Assembly: GCA_013824045.1 (NCBI GenBank)
Contig: PNND01000219.1
Location: forward strand, 1-18,459
DNA: 18,459 nucleotides
Origin: Rhodobacter sp.
Lineage (GTDB): Bacteria; Pseudomonadota; Alphaproteobacteria; Rhodobacterales; Rhodobacteraceae
Direction: 5' to 3'
Part shown: in pieces, positions 1-7,727 of the stretch
Layout: every line of letters starts with the position of its first letter
Position numbering within the stretch: the first letter of the stretch is position 1
Notes under the pieces: model-generated
The model's input: only the letters and a program-made list of their open reading frames with translations
Told to the model about the DNA's origin: nothing
Databases searched by the model: none
Program-made: the position numbers and the translations under genes

Positions 1-187
1 TGTCGCAGCCGCCGCCCGCGCCGCCCGCGATGCCTGCTGGGGCCTGCGCCGAGACCGCGGCCACGCGGCGGAAATGGCCGAGGTCATCGAACGACACGCC
101 AGCCGCGCCGACCCCCGCTTCGTCAATGACCGCAGCCCCCGCCCCCGCCGCCGCGCGGATGCGGCCCAGATGAGCCTCGATCTCTGA
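1..187 (+). CDS. C-terminal end of probable FAD-binding cryptochrome/photolyase-family protein (partial)
   Basis: The frame is open from the window edge (first full codon at base 2) to a TGA at 185-187, giving 61 residues. The visible part has an alanine/arginine-rich helix, the pattern '[13 protein letters not shown]', then '[13 protein letters not shown]', and a basic tail ending in 'QMSLDL'. From memory, FAD-binding cryptochrome/photolyase proteins of alphaproteobacteria end with a similar helix, a 'KHGSR'-like turn, a basic linker and a 'QMxLDL' terminus. These proteins bind FAD and repair or sense light-damaged DNA. The downstream DUF2256 gene overlaps this stop, and DUF2256 is often found beside or fused to photolyase-related genes, which supports the call. 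No catalytic or flavin-binding segment lies inside the window, so the family assignment rests on the tail and the neighbour only. Confidence 0.5.
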   Translation, partial: VAAAARAARDACWGLRRDRGHAAEMAEVIERHASRADPRFVNDRSPRPRRRADAAQMSLDL

Positions 188-339
188 TGCCGAAGATGCG
201 CAAAAAGGGCGACCTGCCCACCAAGACCTGCGCCTGCTGCGGCCTGCCCTTCACCTGGCGCAAGAAGTGGGAAAGGGTCTGGGATGAGGTGAAATACTGC
301 TCCGACCGCTGCCGCAACGAGGCAAAGCGCAAGTCCTGA
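187..339 (+). CDS. DUF2256 small zinc-ribbon-like protein
   Basis: This 50-residue protein starts at an ATG that overlaps the preceding TGA by one base, so the two genes are almost certainly co-translated. It contains four cysteines in two pairs, 'CACC' near residue 15 and 'YCSDRCR' near residue 39, separated by a tryptophan-rich, basic segment ('[11 protein letters not shown]'). That is the layout of the DUF2256 family, which is presumed to bind one zinc ion. The length matches the family, so the gene looks intact. Its molecular role is unknown. The repeated association with cryptochrome/photolyase genes suggests a helper in light or DNA-damage responses, but that is inference. The lysine/arginine content would suit nucleic-acid contact. 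I am confident of the family and not of the function. Confidence 0.85.
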   Translation: MPKMRKKGDLPTKTCACCGLPFTWRKKWERVWDEVKYCSDRCRNEAKRKS

Positions 340-348
340 GTGGGACAG

Positions 349-367
349 GATTTTTCGCAGAAAAATC
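349..367. terminator. Hairpin between convergent genes, terminator-like
   Basis: An 8-bp perfect stem (GATTTTTC / GAAAAATC) with a 3-base GCA loop lies in the 35-bp gap between the ends of the DUF2256 gene and the facing SRPBCC gene. The position and the A/T runs in the arms suit a bidirectional transcription end, though there is no long T-tract after the stem. I recall similar GATTTTTC-type palindromes as common between genes in Rhodobacteraceae. Confidence 0.5.
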
Positions 368-374
368 GCCCCCT

Positions 375-1247
375 TCAGGCCGCCCCCACCATCGCCGCCA
401 GCTTGCCAAGAGTCTGCTGGCCCAAAGCCTCGGCCCCGAAGCCCCGCGCGTCCTCACATTCCTTGCGCGTCGCCATGACCATGCACAGCGTCACGCGCGT
501 CGCCCCGCCCTCGTCCTCGAACGTCGCCCAGGCATCGGCATGTTTCGGTCCGTCCTCCCCCCAGAGCAGCGCATAATCCAGCCGCGCCTCGGGGATCACG
601 CGGCCATAGCGGTGGTGATTGGGAAAGACGGTGCCATCTGGGGCGATCATGTCGAACACCCAGTCCCCGCCCTCACGCAGATCGATCCGCTTAGTGCGGC
701 AGGAAAACCCGTCCGGCCCCCACCATTTCGGCAGCGCCTCGGCATTCATCCACGCCCCCCAGACCGCCGCACGCGGCGCGCCGATCACCCGTGTCAGCAC
801 CATCATACGCCCGGCCACATCGGCCATATTGTCCAGCCCCGCGCCAAAGCCCGCGCGATACCCCGCCGCCATGTCCTGCGCCAAATTGGACAGTTGCACC
901 GTCACCGATAGCAAGCTTCCCTCGCCCTGCGCCACCATCCGCGCCGTCACCAGCGCGGCCGAGACGCGCTCCCCGCCAATGTCCAGCACCTCGGCATTCA
1001 CGCTGCGCGCCCCGGCCTGCAGGTCCAGCCACCCCACCTCGCACCGCACATCCGGCTCCCCCGCCACCCGGCAGATGGAAACCTCGCGCCCACCGATCCG
1101 GGTATCGGCCTCCAGAAACTCCACTGTCACTTCCGGCGCAGGCGCCGCCCAGATCGCCCGCGCGGCAGGCGCGGTCCATGCCTGCCACAGCGTCGCAGCC
1201 GGGGCCTCCACCCGCCGCTCAAAGCTCAGCGTCACGCAGCCGGTCAC
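375..1247 (-). CDS. Tandem-domain SRPBCC (AHSA1-like) protein
   Basis: This 290-residue protein carries two SRPBCC/START-like ligand-binding folds in a row. The first runs from about residue 5 to 130 ('RRVEAPAATLWQAWTAPAA' opening) and the second from about 148 to 288 ('VIGAPRAAVWGAWMNAEAL', then 'WWGPDGFSC'). SRPBCC domains form a deep hydrophobic cavity, and the AHSA1 subgroup is named after the Hsp90 activator although most bacterial members have no known ligand. The start chosen is a GTG at 1245-1247 that overlaps the upstream stop as GTGA. The open frame extends further upstream, but those residues would lie inside the preceding gene. It is the last gene of a three-gene operon led by an ArsR-type regulator, so its expression is probably under that repressor. 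The tandem arrangement may reflect duplication of the neighbour, although the halves have diverged. Confidence 0.85.
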   Translation of the reverse strand: MTGCVTLSFERRVEAPAATLWQAWTAPAARAIWAAPAPEVTVEFLEADTRIGGREVSICRVAGEPDVRCEVGWLDLQAGARSVNAEVLDIGGERVSAALVTARMVAQGEGSLLSVTVQLSNLAQDMAAGYRAGFGAGLDNMADVAGRMMVLTRVIGAPRAAVWGAWMNAEALPKWWGPDGFSCRTKRIDLREGGDWVFDMIAPDGTVFPNHHRYGRVIPEARLDYALLWGEDGPKHADAWATFEDEGGATRVTLCMVMATRKECEDARGFGAEALGQQTLGKLAAMVGAA

Positions 1248-1726
1248 GCCCCCATCCCCTGCGCATAGGCCTCTAGCTGCGTGGCGACCGTCCCCCACCC
1301 ATCATGGAACCCCATGTCGCGATGCTGCCGCGCGGTCTCGGCATTGCGATGCCGGGCCACGGCGGTATAGCGCGTCCGCCCGCCGCCCAGATCCTCGAAT
1401 GTCACTATGGCGGTCATGAACGGCTCTGCCGCAGGCTTCCAGCCTTCGGTGTAAGTGTCAGTGAACACAAGCTTTTCCCCCGGTACCACCTCCAGATAGA
1501 CACCCTTGTTCTCCATCACCGCCCCCTCCACGTCGAATGTCGTGTTGCAGGCCCCGCCCACCCGCACATCCAGATGACAGGCGGTCACCCTATGCGGCTT
1601 CGGCACGAACCACTGCTTCAAATGCTCCGGCTCCGTCCAGCAGCGCCAGATCACCGCACGCGGGGCGGCCAATTCGCGCACCAGCACCAGATCGAGGTCG
1701 GGGTCCAGATCATCCGTCACGGCCAT
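1244..1726 (-). CDS. Single-domain SRPBCC (AHSA1-like) protein
   Basis: This 160-residue protein has one complete AHSA1-like SRPBCC domain. It shows the opening strand 'LVLVRELAAPRAVIWRCWT', the 'EPEHLKQWFVPKP' helix, a central 'GGACNTTFDVEG' turn and the closing helix 'MGFHDGWGTVATQLEAYA'. Proteins of this type are cytoplasmic small-molecule-binding folds, and many are co-transcribed with ArsR regulators in alphaproteobacteria and actinobacteria. The ATG at 1724-1726 lies inside the end of the ArsR gene, a 17-base overlap that implies translational coupling, and its own stop overlaps the GTG of the tandem-domain gene. The ligand is unknown. Family assignment is firm, but no enzymatic role should be assumed. 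Confidence 0.9.
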   Translation of the reverse strand: MAVTDDLDPDLDLVLVRELAAPRAVIWRCWTEPEHLKQWFVPKPHRVTACHLDVRVGGACNTTFDVEGAVMENKGVYLEVVPGEKLVFTDTYTEGWKPAAEPFMTAIVTFEDLGGGRTRYTAVARHRNAETARQHRDMGFHDGWGTVATQLEAYAQGMGA

Positions 1727-2057
1727 TCTCCTGCATCAGTTTCATCACATAGTCGTCCAGCCGGTCCAGCCGCACTTCCCAAAGTGCGCGCTGCGCCTCC
1801 ATCCAGTCGCGTGCCGGGGTCAGCGCGGCAGGCACAAAGGCACAGGTCCGCACCCGCCCATCCTTCGCCGTCGCAATCAGCCCCGCCGCCTCCAGCACCG
1901 CCAGATGGCGCAGCACCGTGGGCAGGCGCAGCCCGGTGGGTGCCGCCAGTTCCGTCACCGGCGCAGGCCCCGCCGCCAGCCGCGCCAGTATCGCCCGCCG
2001 CGTCGGGTCGGACAGGGCGTGAAACAGCAGCGACAGGTCGGGATCATGCTTAGCCAT
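1710..2057 (-). CDS. ArsR-family winged-helix transcriptional regulator
   Basis: This 115-residue DNA-binding protein has the typical ArsR/SmtB opening 'LFHALSDPTRRAILARLAAG', followed by a winged helix-turn-helix with recognition helix 'LPTVLRHLAVLEAAGLI' (about residues 45-61) and a short wing 'KDGRVRTC'. There is no obvious metal-binding cysteine cluster. The C-terminal 'WMEAQRALWEVRLDRLDDYV' helix is typical of the subgroup that precedes AHSA1/SRPBCC genes, so it probably responds to something other than a metal. The frame stays open far upstream, into the divergent glcB region. The ATG at 2055-2057 is chosen because it gives the family's normal length and N-terminus. No clear ribosome-binding site precedes it, so the message may be leaderless. 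The gene probably represses its own operon from the divergent gap at 2058-2246. Confidence 0.9.
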   Translation of the reverse strand: MAKHDPDLSLLFHALSDPTRRAILARLAAGPAPVTELAAPTGLRLPTVLRHLAVLEAAGLIATAKDGRVRTCAFVPAALTPARDWMEAQRALWEVRLDRLDDYVMKLMQENGRDG

Positions 2058-2246
2058 GCAGCTAACTAACACGCCCTGCCGAGTCGAACCAGAAAAACTT
2101 AGCCAATCGGCAAACCATCCGATTTCGCGACCGTGCCGAAAACTGATGTTCGGAAAATCCCGGAAATCCGCCCAGTCCTCGGGTTGCAGCCCCCACCCGC
2201 CCTTCAGTATGGTGTGCCATCGCATACCGAACTGCAGGAGCTGCCC
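2058..2246. promoter_or_regulatory. Divergent control region between arsR-type operon and glcB
   Basis: This 189-bp gap separates two genes read away from each other and must carry both promoters. A strong ribosome-binding site, GCAGGAG at 2234-2240, sits six bases before the glcB ATG and decides that start. On the arsR side no Shine-Dalgarno sequence is visible before the ATG at 2057. A GTTAGTTAG run (minus strand) just upstream could be part of an operator, but it has no clean dyad. I could not assign -35 and -10 boxes with confidence. Confidence 0.5.
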
Positions 2247-4397
2247 ATGGAACGTCTGGATCGCCACGGATTGCAGGTGGATGCCCGCCTCGCCCGCTTT
2301 GTCGAAGACAGCGCCCTGCCCGGCACCGGCATCGCCCCCGCCCGCTTCTGGCAAGGCTTCGCTGACGCAATCGACACCTGCGGTTCGGAAAACCGCCGCC
2401 TGCTCGCCGTCCGCACCGAAATGCAGGCCCGGATCGACGCTTGGCACATCGCCCGCAGGGGCCAACCCCACGATCCCGCCGCCTACACCGCCTTCCTGCG
2501 CGAAATCGGCTATCTCCTCCCCGAAGGCCCCGATTTCACCATCCGCACCACCGGCACCGACCCGGAAATCGCCGCCGTCCCCGGCCCGCAACTCGTGGTG
2601 CCCGTGATGAATGCGCGCTACGCGCTCAACGCCGCCAATGCGCGCTGGGGTTCGCTCTATGATGCGCTCTACGGCACAGATGCGCTGGGCGATGCCCCAC
2701 AGGGCAAAGCCTATGATCCCGCCCGCGGCGCACGGGTCATCGCCTGGGCCAAGGCCTTCCTTGATGACGTGGCGCCCCTCGCCAAGGGCAGCCATGCCGA
2801 CGTGACCACCTACCGCGTCACAGACGGAACCCTCGTCCCCGCCCTGAAAACCCCCGCCCAATTCGCAGGCTTCCGGGGCGACGCCAAATCCCCCTCCGCA
2901 ATCCTCCTGAAAAACAACGGCCTGCACCTCGTCCTGCGCATCGACCCCGGCCACCGCATCGGCGCCGCCGACCGCGCCGGTGTCGCCGATATCCGCATGG
3001 AAGCCGCCCTGTCAGCCATCATGGATTGCGAAGACAGCGTCGCCGCCGTCGATGCCGAAGACAAGGTCCTCGCCTATGCCAACTGGCTCGGCCTGATGAA
3101 GGGCGATCTGGTCGAGATGGTGGCAAAAGACGGCCAGACCATCGAACGCCGCCTGCGCGACGACTTCGCCTTCAGCGCCCCCGATGGCCGCCCCCTGCTG
3201 CTCAAAGGCCGCGCGCTCATGCTGGTGCGCAACGTGGGCCACCTGATGACCAACCCCGCCATTCTGGATGCAGAAGGGCGCGAGGTGGGCGAAGGCATCA
3301 TGGATGCCTTCCTCACCACCCTCTGCGCACTCCACGACCTGCAAAAGACCCAAGGTCCCCGCAACTCGCTGCATGCTTCCGTCTATGTCGTCAAACCCAA
3401 GATGCACGGCCCCGAAGAGGTGGCCCTCGCCTGCGCGATCTTCGACAGGGTCGAGGACACCCTCGCCCTCCCCCGATTCACCGTCAAACTCGGGATCATG
3501 GATGAGGAACGCCGCACCTCCGTGAACCTCAAGGAATGCATCCGCGCCGCAGCAGACCGCGTAGCCTTCATCAACACCGGCTTCCTCGACCGGACAGGGG
3601 ACGAGATCCACACCTCTATGGAAGCAGGCCCGATGATCCGCAAAGGCGACATGAAAAACGCCGCCTGGATCAAGGCCTATGAGGATCGCAACGTCGATAT
3701 CGGCCTTGCCTGCGGGCTGAAGGGCCGCGCGCAGATCGGCAAGGGCATGTGGGCAATGCCCGATCTGATGGCCGCCATGCTCACGGCGAAAATCGCCCAT
3801 CCCAAAGCAGGCGCCACCTGCGCCTGGGTCCCCTCCCCCACCGCCGCGACGCTGCACGCCACCCATTACCACCGCGTCGACGTTCTGGCCGTGCAGGACG
3901 CCCTCGCCAAAGGCGGCCCGGGCGGCCGACTGGAGGACCTGCTCACCCTTCCCCTCGCCACCGGCGCGAACTGGTCGGATGACAACATAAGGGCCGAGGT
4001 GGAAAACAACGCCCAAGGCATCCTCGGCTATGTCGTGCGCTGGGTGGATCAGGGCGTGGGCTGCTCCAAGGTGCCCGACATCCATGATGTCGGCCTGATG
4101 GAAGACCGTGCCACCTGCCGGATTTCCAGCCAGGCGCTGGCCAACTGGCTACACCACGGCGTGATCTCTCAGGCACAGGTCATGGCCGCGATGCGCAAGA
4201 TGGCCGCCGTGGTGGACCGCCAGAATGCGGGCGATCCCGCCTATACGCCGATGGCCCCGCGCTATGACAGCATCGCCTTCAAGGCCGCCTGCGATCTGGT
4301 CTTCGACGGCCGCGCGCAACCATCGGGCTATACCGAGCCGGTCCTCCACCGCCGCAGATTGGAACTCAAGGCCCGCGCGCGCATCCACGCCGTCTGA
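2247..4397 (+). CDS. glcB: Malate synthase G
   Basis: This 716-residue enzyme condenses glyoxylate with acetyl-CoA to give malate and CoA in the cytoplasm. Together with isocitrate lyase or glycolate oxidation it allows growth on two-carbon compounds. Family hallmarks are all present: '[15 protein letters not shown]' from residue 259 (Mg-binding acidic region), '[19 protein letters not shown]' from residue 412, '[19 protein letters not shown]', '[13 protein letters not shown]', and near the C-terminus '[19 protein letters not shown]'. The length is close to the roughly 720 residues usual for the G isoform, much longer than isoform A, so it is complete. The frame is open for 38 more codons upstream, but the ATG at 2247 has a strong GCAGGAG site six bases ahead and begins with the family's N-terminus. 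It stands alone, divergent from the arsR-SRPBCC operon, with a large inverted repeat downstream. Confidence 0.97.
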   Translation: MERLDRHGLQVDARLARFVEDSALPGTGIAPARFWQGFADAIDTCGSENRRLLAVRTEMQARIDAWHIARRGQPHDPAAYTAFLREIGYLLPEGPDFTIRTTGTDPEIAAVPGPQLVVPVMNARYALNAANARWGSLYDALYGTDALGDAPQGKAYDPARGARVIAWAKAFLDDVAPLAKGSHADVTTYRVTDGTLVPALKTPAQFAGFRGDAKSPSAILLKNNGLHLVLRIDPGHRIGAADRAGVADIRMEAALSAIMDCEDSVAAVDAEDKVLAYANWLGLMKGDLVEMVAKDGQTIERRLRDDFAFSAPDGRPLLLKGRALMLVRNVGHLMTNPAILDAEGREVGEGIMDAFLTTLCALHDLQKTQGPRNSLHASVYVVKPKMHGPEEVALACAIFDRVEDTLALPRFTVKLGIMDEERRTSVNLKECIRAAADRVAFINTGFLDRTGDEIHTSMEAGPMIRKGDMKNAAWIKAYEDRNVDIGLACGLKGRAQIGKGMWAMPDLMAAMLTAKIAHPKAGATCAWVPSPTAATLHATHYHRVDVLAVQDALAKGGPGGRLEDLLTLPLATGANWSDDNIRAEVENNAQGILGYVVRWVDQGVGCSKVPDIHDVGLMEDRATCRISSQALANWLHHGVISQAQVMAAMRKMAAVVDRQNAGDPAYTPMAPRYDSIAFKAACDLVFDGRAQPSGYTEPVLHRRRLELKARARIHAV

Positions 4398-4431
4398 CAC
4401 GCATCAGATTGCGCGGGCATACGCCCGCACG

Positions 4432-4624
4432 CCTTTTGCCTCGCCTGCGCGCATCCGCGCTTGGCTCAAGCCGGGGGTTCCCCCCGGACCCCCAGGGTAT
4501 TTTTCCCAAAGTGAAAGCCCCTTCATCTTGGCTCAAATACCCGCGGGGGAGGCGCCCGGAACGGGCGACGGGGGCGGCAGCCCCCCTCGAGCCAAGCGCG
4601 CAGGCGCGCAGGCGAGGCAAAAGG
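4432..4624. repeat. Large nested intergenic inverted repeat
   Basis: The gap between glcB and bolA holds a 193-bp palindromic element. The outer arms, 4432-4452 and 4604-4624, are perfect 21-bp reverse complements (CCTTTTGCC... / ...GGCAAAAGG). Inner arms at 4457-4467 (GCGCTTGGCTC) and 4589-4599 are also perfect and stay in register after a short mismatch. Inside are a G5/C6 mini-hairpin near 4473-4486, a run GGGTATTTTTCCC, and another copy of CTTGGCTCAA at 4527. No open frame in it looks coding. It lies between the tail of glcB and the tail of bolA, so a double terminator is one possible use. The size and nested layout also fit a mobile or dispersed palindromic repeat family of this organism. 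Confidence 0.8.
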
Positions 4625-4660
4625 ACTGCGCGGCCCCCTTGGGGGCGCGCTCAATTCAAC

Positions 4661-4912
4661 TCACCCTATGTCCAGCGCCAGCGCGTGAATGCGCGTGTTC
4701 AGATCGCCCAGCGCCTTGTGCACCGCGCGGTGGCGTTCCACCCGGCTCATTGCGGCAAAGGCATCCGCCCGGATCATCACGCGGAAATGGCTTTCCCCCG
4801 ACCCGTCATCCCCGGAATGGCCGGCATGCTTGTGGCTTTCGTTGATCACCTGCAAGTCGCGGGGGGCAAAAGCGGCGGTCAACCGTTTTGTGATCTCGTC
4901 CTGTGCAGCCAT
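4661..4912 (-). CDS. bolA: BolA family protein
   Basis: This 83-residue protein carries the complete BolA fold, with the family pattern 'INESHKHAGH', then 'GESHFRVMI', 'RVERHRAVHKALGD' and 'IHALALDI'. BolA proteins pair with monothiol glutaredoxins around a [2Fe-2S] cluster and take part in iron and redox regulation; the histidines in the HKHAGH segment and near the C-terminus are candidate cluster ligands. The ATG at 4910-4912 gives the expected length. It is divergent from the J-domain gene across 76 bp, and I recall bolA, a J-domain gene and cobS lying together in other Rhodobacterales. SufE, another Fe-S factor, is in the same window but not in this operon. Subfamily (BolA1 versus IbaG-like) cannot be settled by eye. 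Confidence 0.93.
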   Translation of the reverse strand: MAAQDEITKRLTAAFAPRDLQVINESHKHAGHSGDDGSGESHFRVMIRADAFAAMSRVERHRAVHKALGDLNTRIHALALDIG

Positions 4913-4988
4913 TTTTCCGAAGGCCCCTTCTATCTGCCGCGATAACCCCTAAACTCTTGCCTCCGAGTCGGAAAGGCCAGCGCGAAAC

Positions 4989-5624
4989 ATGTCTACCCGT
5001 CCCCCGTTTGAGTTCGACATCCGCGTCTCTTCCGACAAGAAGCGCCGCAAGACCACCCGGCGCGGCATGTCCGGCGCGTTTGAGACGTCGCAGAAGGGCT
5101 GCGAATATCCGGGCTGTGCCGAACAGGGGGCCTACCGCGCCCCAAAATCGCCCGACCACCTCGATGAATATTTCTGGTTCTGCAAAGACCACGTCCGCGA
5201 ATACAACCTGAAATGGAACTTCTTTCAGGGCTCCACGGATGAGGAATTCAAGAAATTCCTCGATGAGGATCGCGTCTGGGGCCGCGCCACGCAGCCCTTT
5301 GGCAAGCGCCCCGATGAAGGCCGCGCCTGGTCACGCCTCGGGGTCGATGATCCTATGGCGATCCTCGGCGAAAAGGCCACGCTCAACCCCGCCAAGCCCA
5401 CCGGCAACGCCACCCGCAAGCTGCCTGCCACCGAACGCAAGGCGCTGGAAATCCTCGATGCCCGCGACACGATGACCAAGGCGGAAATCCGCAAGGCCTA
5501 TAAATCGCTGGTCAAGGACCTGCACCCCGACATGAACGGCGGCGACCGCAGCGACGAGGACCGCTTGCAAGAGGTTGTCTGGGCCTGGGATCAGATCAAG
5601 GACAGCCGTTACTTCCGCGACTGA
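4989..5624 (+). CDS. J-domain (DnaJ-like) protein with N-terminal Cys/His segment
   Basis: This 211-residue protein ends in a J domain (about residues 147-208) with the essential HPD tripeptide at 179-181 within 'VKDLHPDMNGGD', so it should stimulate the ATPase of an Hsp70 partner. The J domain sits at the C-terminus, unlike classical DnaJ, and there is no zinc-finger repeat domain. The N-terminal half is a separate conserved-looking module with 'CEYPGC' (residues 38-43) and 'WFCKDH' (63-68), which could form a Cys3His metal site, followed by 'REYNLKWNFF'. A GGAAAGG ribosome site lies 12 bases before the ATG. Its stop abuts the stop of the facing membrane-protein gene in a shared TGATCA. The location before cobS suggests a specialised co-chaperone, possibly for a metal-handling client, but that is inference. 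Confidence 0.9.
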   Translation: MSTRPPFEFDIRVSSDKKRRKTTRRGMSGAFETSQKGCEYPGCAEQGAYRAPKSPDHLDEYFWFCKDHVREYNLKWNFFQGSTDEEFKKFLDEDRVWGRATQPFGKRPDEGRAWSRLGVDDPMAILGEKATLNPAKPTGNATRKLPATERKALEILDARDTMTKAEIRKAYKSLVKDLHPDMNGGDRSDEDRLQEVVWAWDQIKDSRYFRD

Positions 5625-6026
5625 TCACACATCGGCGCGGCTCTGGCGCAGCGCCATCAGCTGCGCCGCGCCCCAACCGAACAGCGCACTGCCCCAAGCC
5701 AGCGGATGCTGCGGCAAGGCAAGCAGCAGTGCGAAAGGCCCGCCCTCGGGCCGCACCACCGGCAGGATCATCGTTCCGGCCAGCCCCGCCGCCACCAGCA
5801 CCAGCACGGACAGCGCGCCGGCGCGCAGCCAGCCTGTCAGACCGGGCCGCCCGAAACCGGGCGCCACGACCCAGGCCAGCAGCGCCGCCACCGGCAGCGC
5901 CCGCACGAAAGCCGGGGTGAACAGCGCCGACGCCTCGGTATCTGCCCCAAGCTCAGCCCGCGCCACCGCCGCCGCCATCAGCAGCGCCAGCGGCAGCACA
6001 AGGGTCACGCGGTGGCGCAGGGTCAT
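5625..6026 (-). CDS. Small hypothetical membrane protein
   Basis: I do not recognise this 133-residue protein. It has about four hydrophobic stretches: residues 7-24 (possibly a signal anchor), 42-58, 69-90 and 98-118. The loops are short, and there are no charged catalytic motifs, cysteines or histidine clusters, so it looks like a simple inner-membrane protein. The ATG at 6024-6026 has GGAG eight bases upstream on the minus strand. It lies 67 bp downstream of msrB on the same strand and could be co-transcribed with it. Its stop codon is immediately next to the stop of the J-domain gene. The membrane prediction is firm; a function cannot be given. Confidence 0.7.
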   Translation of the reverse strand: MTLRHRVTLVLPLALLMAAAVARAELGADTEASALFTPAFVRALPVAALLAWVVAPGFGRPGLTGWLRAGALSVLVLVAAGLAGTMILPVVRPEGGPFALLLALPQHPLAWGSALFGWGAAQLMALRQSRADV

Positions 6027-6093
6027 GGGGACGGCTCCGGATAAGGCTCGCCCCTATCTGGCCTTCCCCGGCCCCCAGATCAAGCCGCCCCGA

Positions 6094-6576
6094 TCAGGCC
6101 GGTTTGAACGTGAGCGCCGCCCCGTTCAGGCAATGGCGCATCCCCGTGGGCTCCGGACCATCATCAAAGATATGCCCGAAATGCCCGCCGCAGTTGAGGC
6201 AATGCACCTCGGTCCGTGTGGCGAACAGGCTGTCATCCTCTTTCGTCCCGATCGTGCCCGGCAAGGATTGCCAGAAGCTGGGCCACCCCGTGCCACTGTC
6301 ATACTTGTGCTCTGACGTATAGGCCGCCTGATCGCAGCCCGCGCAGTGATAGATCCCCGCCCGCGTTTCCTTGTCCAGCGGGCTGCTGCCTGCCCGCTCA
6401 GTGTCCTCCTGCCGCAGCACGGCATATTGCAGCGGCGTCAGCTTGGCCCGCCATTCGGCATCGGTCAGCGTGAAGGGGAAATTCCCCTCAGCCGCAGCCG
6501 CAGGCCCCATGACGGGCCGCAGCAGCGGAAACAGGGCGGCAAGCGCGGTCAGGCGCAGCAGATGGCGACGGTGCAT
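6094..6576 (-). CDS. msrB: Exported peptide-methionine (R)-S-oxide reductase
   Basis: This 160-residue protein reduces the R epimer of methionine sulfoxide in oxidised proteins. The MsrB core is intact: zinc cysteines in 'CAGC' (78, 81) and 'CLNC' (126, 129), the 'YDSGTGWPSFWQ' substrate loop, 'HFGHIFDDGP', and the catalytic cysteine at 149 in 'RHCLNG' (often 'RYCxNS' in the family). The first 30 residues are 'MHRRHLLRLTALAALF...' ending in alanines, a twin-arginine-like export signal, so the enzyme probably acts in the periplasm. The frame opens ten codons earlier, but the ATG at 6574-6576 has an AGGAGG site seven bases ahead and begins the signal. It is divergent from cobS across 164 bp. 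A periplasmic MsrB needs an outside source of electrons, which is not visible here. Confidence 0.93.
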   Translation of the reverse strand: MHRRHLLRLTALAALFPLLRPVMGPAAAAEGNFPFTLTDAEWRAKLTPLQYAVLRQEDTERAGSSPLDKETRAGIYHCAGCDQAAYTSEHKYDSGTGWPSFWQSLPGTIGTKEDDSLFATRTEVHCLNCGGHFGHIFDDGPEPTGMRHCLNGAALTFKPA

Positions 6577-6740
6577 CGGAAACCTCCTCAGGATAAGCCG
6601 GATCATGCCATACCTTACGCGCCACCCGCGCCCGAAGTTTCACCCCATCACGCAAACGCGTTCCCGCCCTTCCCCTTGCAGCCCCCCGCGATATGTTCCA
6701 CACATCCCAAGAGGCCCGACCCCGGGCATGACGCGAAAAG

Positions 6741-7727
6741 ATGGCGGACGGTATGCTGGACACTGTGATGAAACCCACCGAAGAAATCTCGGTCCGGGAT
6801 GTTTTCGGGATCGACACCGAGATGAAGGTGAAGGGCTTCGCCGACCGCACCGATCGCGTGCCCGACATCGACCCCACCTATAAATTCGACCCCGACACGA
6901 CGCTCGCGATCCTCGCAGGCTTTGCCTACAACCGCCGCGTGATGATCCAGGGCTATCACGGCACCGGCAAATCCACCCATATCGAACAGGTCGCCGCCCG
7001 CCTCAACTGGCCCTGCGTCCGCGTCAACCTCGACAGCCACATCTCCCGGATCGACCTCATCGGCAAAGACGCGATCAAGCTGCGCGACGGCAAGCAGGTC
7101 ACCGAATTCCACGAAGGCATCCTGCCCTGGGCGCTCCGCAACGCCGTCGCCATCGTGTTTGACGAATACGATGCCGGCCGCGCCGATGTGATGTTCGTCA
7201 TCCAGCGCGTGCTGGAACATGACGGCAAGCTCACGCTGCTGGATCAGAATGAGATCATCACCCCCCACCCGTCCTTCCGCCTCTTCGCCACGGCCAACAC
7301 CGTGGGCTTGGGCGATACGACCGGCCTCTACCACGGCACCCAGCAGATCAACCAGGCCCAGATGGACCGCTGGTCGCTCGTCGCCACCCTGAACTACCTG
7401 TCGCATGATGCCGAGGCCGCCATCGTTCTGGCGAAATCCCCGCATTACAACACCGAGAAAGGCCGCAAGACCATCAACCAGATGGTAACCGTGGCCGACC
7501 TCACCCGCACCGCCTTCATGAACGGCGACCTCTCCACCGTCATGTCGCCCCGCACCGTCCTGAACTGGGCCCAAAACGCCGAGATCTTCCGCAACGTCGG
7601 CTACGCCTTCCGGCTGTCCTTCCTGAACAAATGCGACGAGCTGGAACGCCAGACCGTCGCCGAGTTCTACCAGCGCTGCTTCGGCGAGGAACTCCCGGAA
7701 AGCGCGGCGAGTATGGCGATGAAGTGA
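6741..7727 (+). CDS. cobS: Cobaltochelatase subunit CobS (AAA+ ATPase)
   Basis: This 328-residue MoxR-type AAA+ ATPase is the motor of the ATP-dependent cobalt chelatase that inserts cobalt into hydrogenobyrinic acid a,c-diamide in the aerobic B12 pathway. Walker A is 'GYHGTGKS' at residues 71-78, Walker B is '[11 protein letters not shown]' with D141 and E142, and sensor region '[15 protein letters not shown]' follows. The N-terminal '[13 protein letters not shown]' and C-terminal '[10 protein letters not shown]' match the family. CobS forms a ring with CobT, which powers CobN; cobT is 4 kb downstream in this window and cobN is absent. No good Shine-Dalgarno sequence is visible just before the ATG, but the start fits the family length. 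I see no cobalamin riboswitch upstream. Right after the stop the DNA turns AT-rich. Confidence 0.96.
   Translation: MADGMLDTVMKPTEEISVRDVFGIDTEMKVKGFADRTDRVPDIDPTYKFDPDTTLAILAGFAYNRRVMIQGYHGTGKSTHIEQVAARLNWPCVRVNLDSHISRIDLIGKDAIKLRDGKQVTEFHEGILPWALRNAVAIVFDEYDAGRADVMFVIQRVLEHDGKLTLLDQNEIITPHPSFRLFATANTVGLGDTTGLYHGTQQINQAQMDRWSLVATLNYLSHDAEAAIVLAKSPHYNTEKGRKTINQMVTVADLTRTAFMNGDLSTVMSPRTVLNWAQNAEIFRNVGYAFRLSFLNKCDELERQTVAEFYQRCFGEELPESAASMAMK

Noticed and set aside
2133..2246. Upstream in-frame extension of glcB (38 codons)
   Set aside because: The extension resembles no malate synthase N-terminus, and the ATG at 2247 has a strong ribosome-binding site and the family's normal beginning.
3012..4085. 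357-codon minus-strand open frame inside glcB
   Set aside because: It is antisense to an intact, fully conserved malate synthase and its product is low-complexity glycine/alanine/histidine.
4225..4945. Plus-strand open frames across the glcB end, the palindrome and bolA antisense
   Set aside because: They run through the inverted repeat and opposite bolA, and encode arginine/proline-rich sequence without domains.
6577..6740. Cobalamin riboswitch in the cobS leader (also looked for at 11570-11784 before cobT)
   Set aside because: I could not find the conserved B12-box and paired core elements in either leader, though reading by eye cannot exclude a divergent one.
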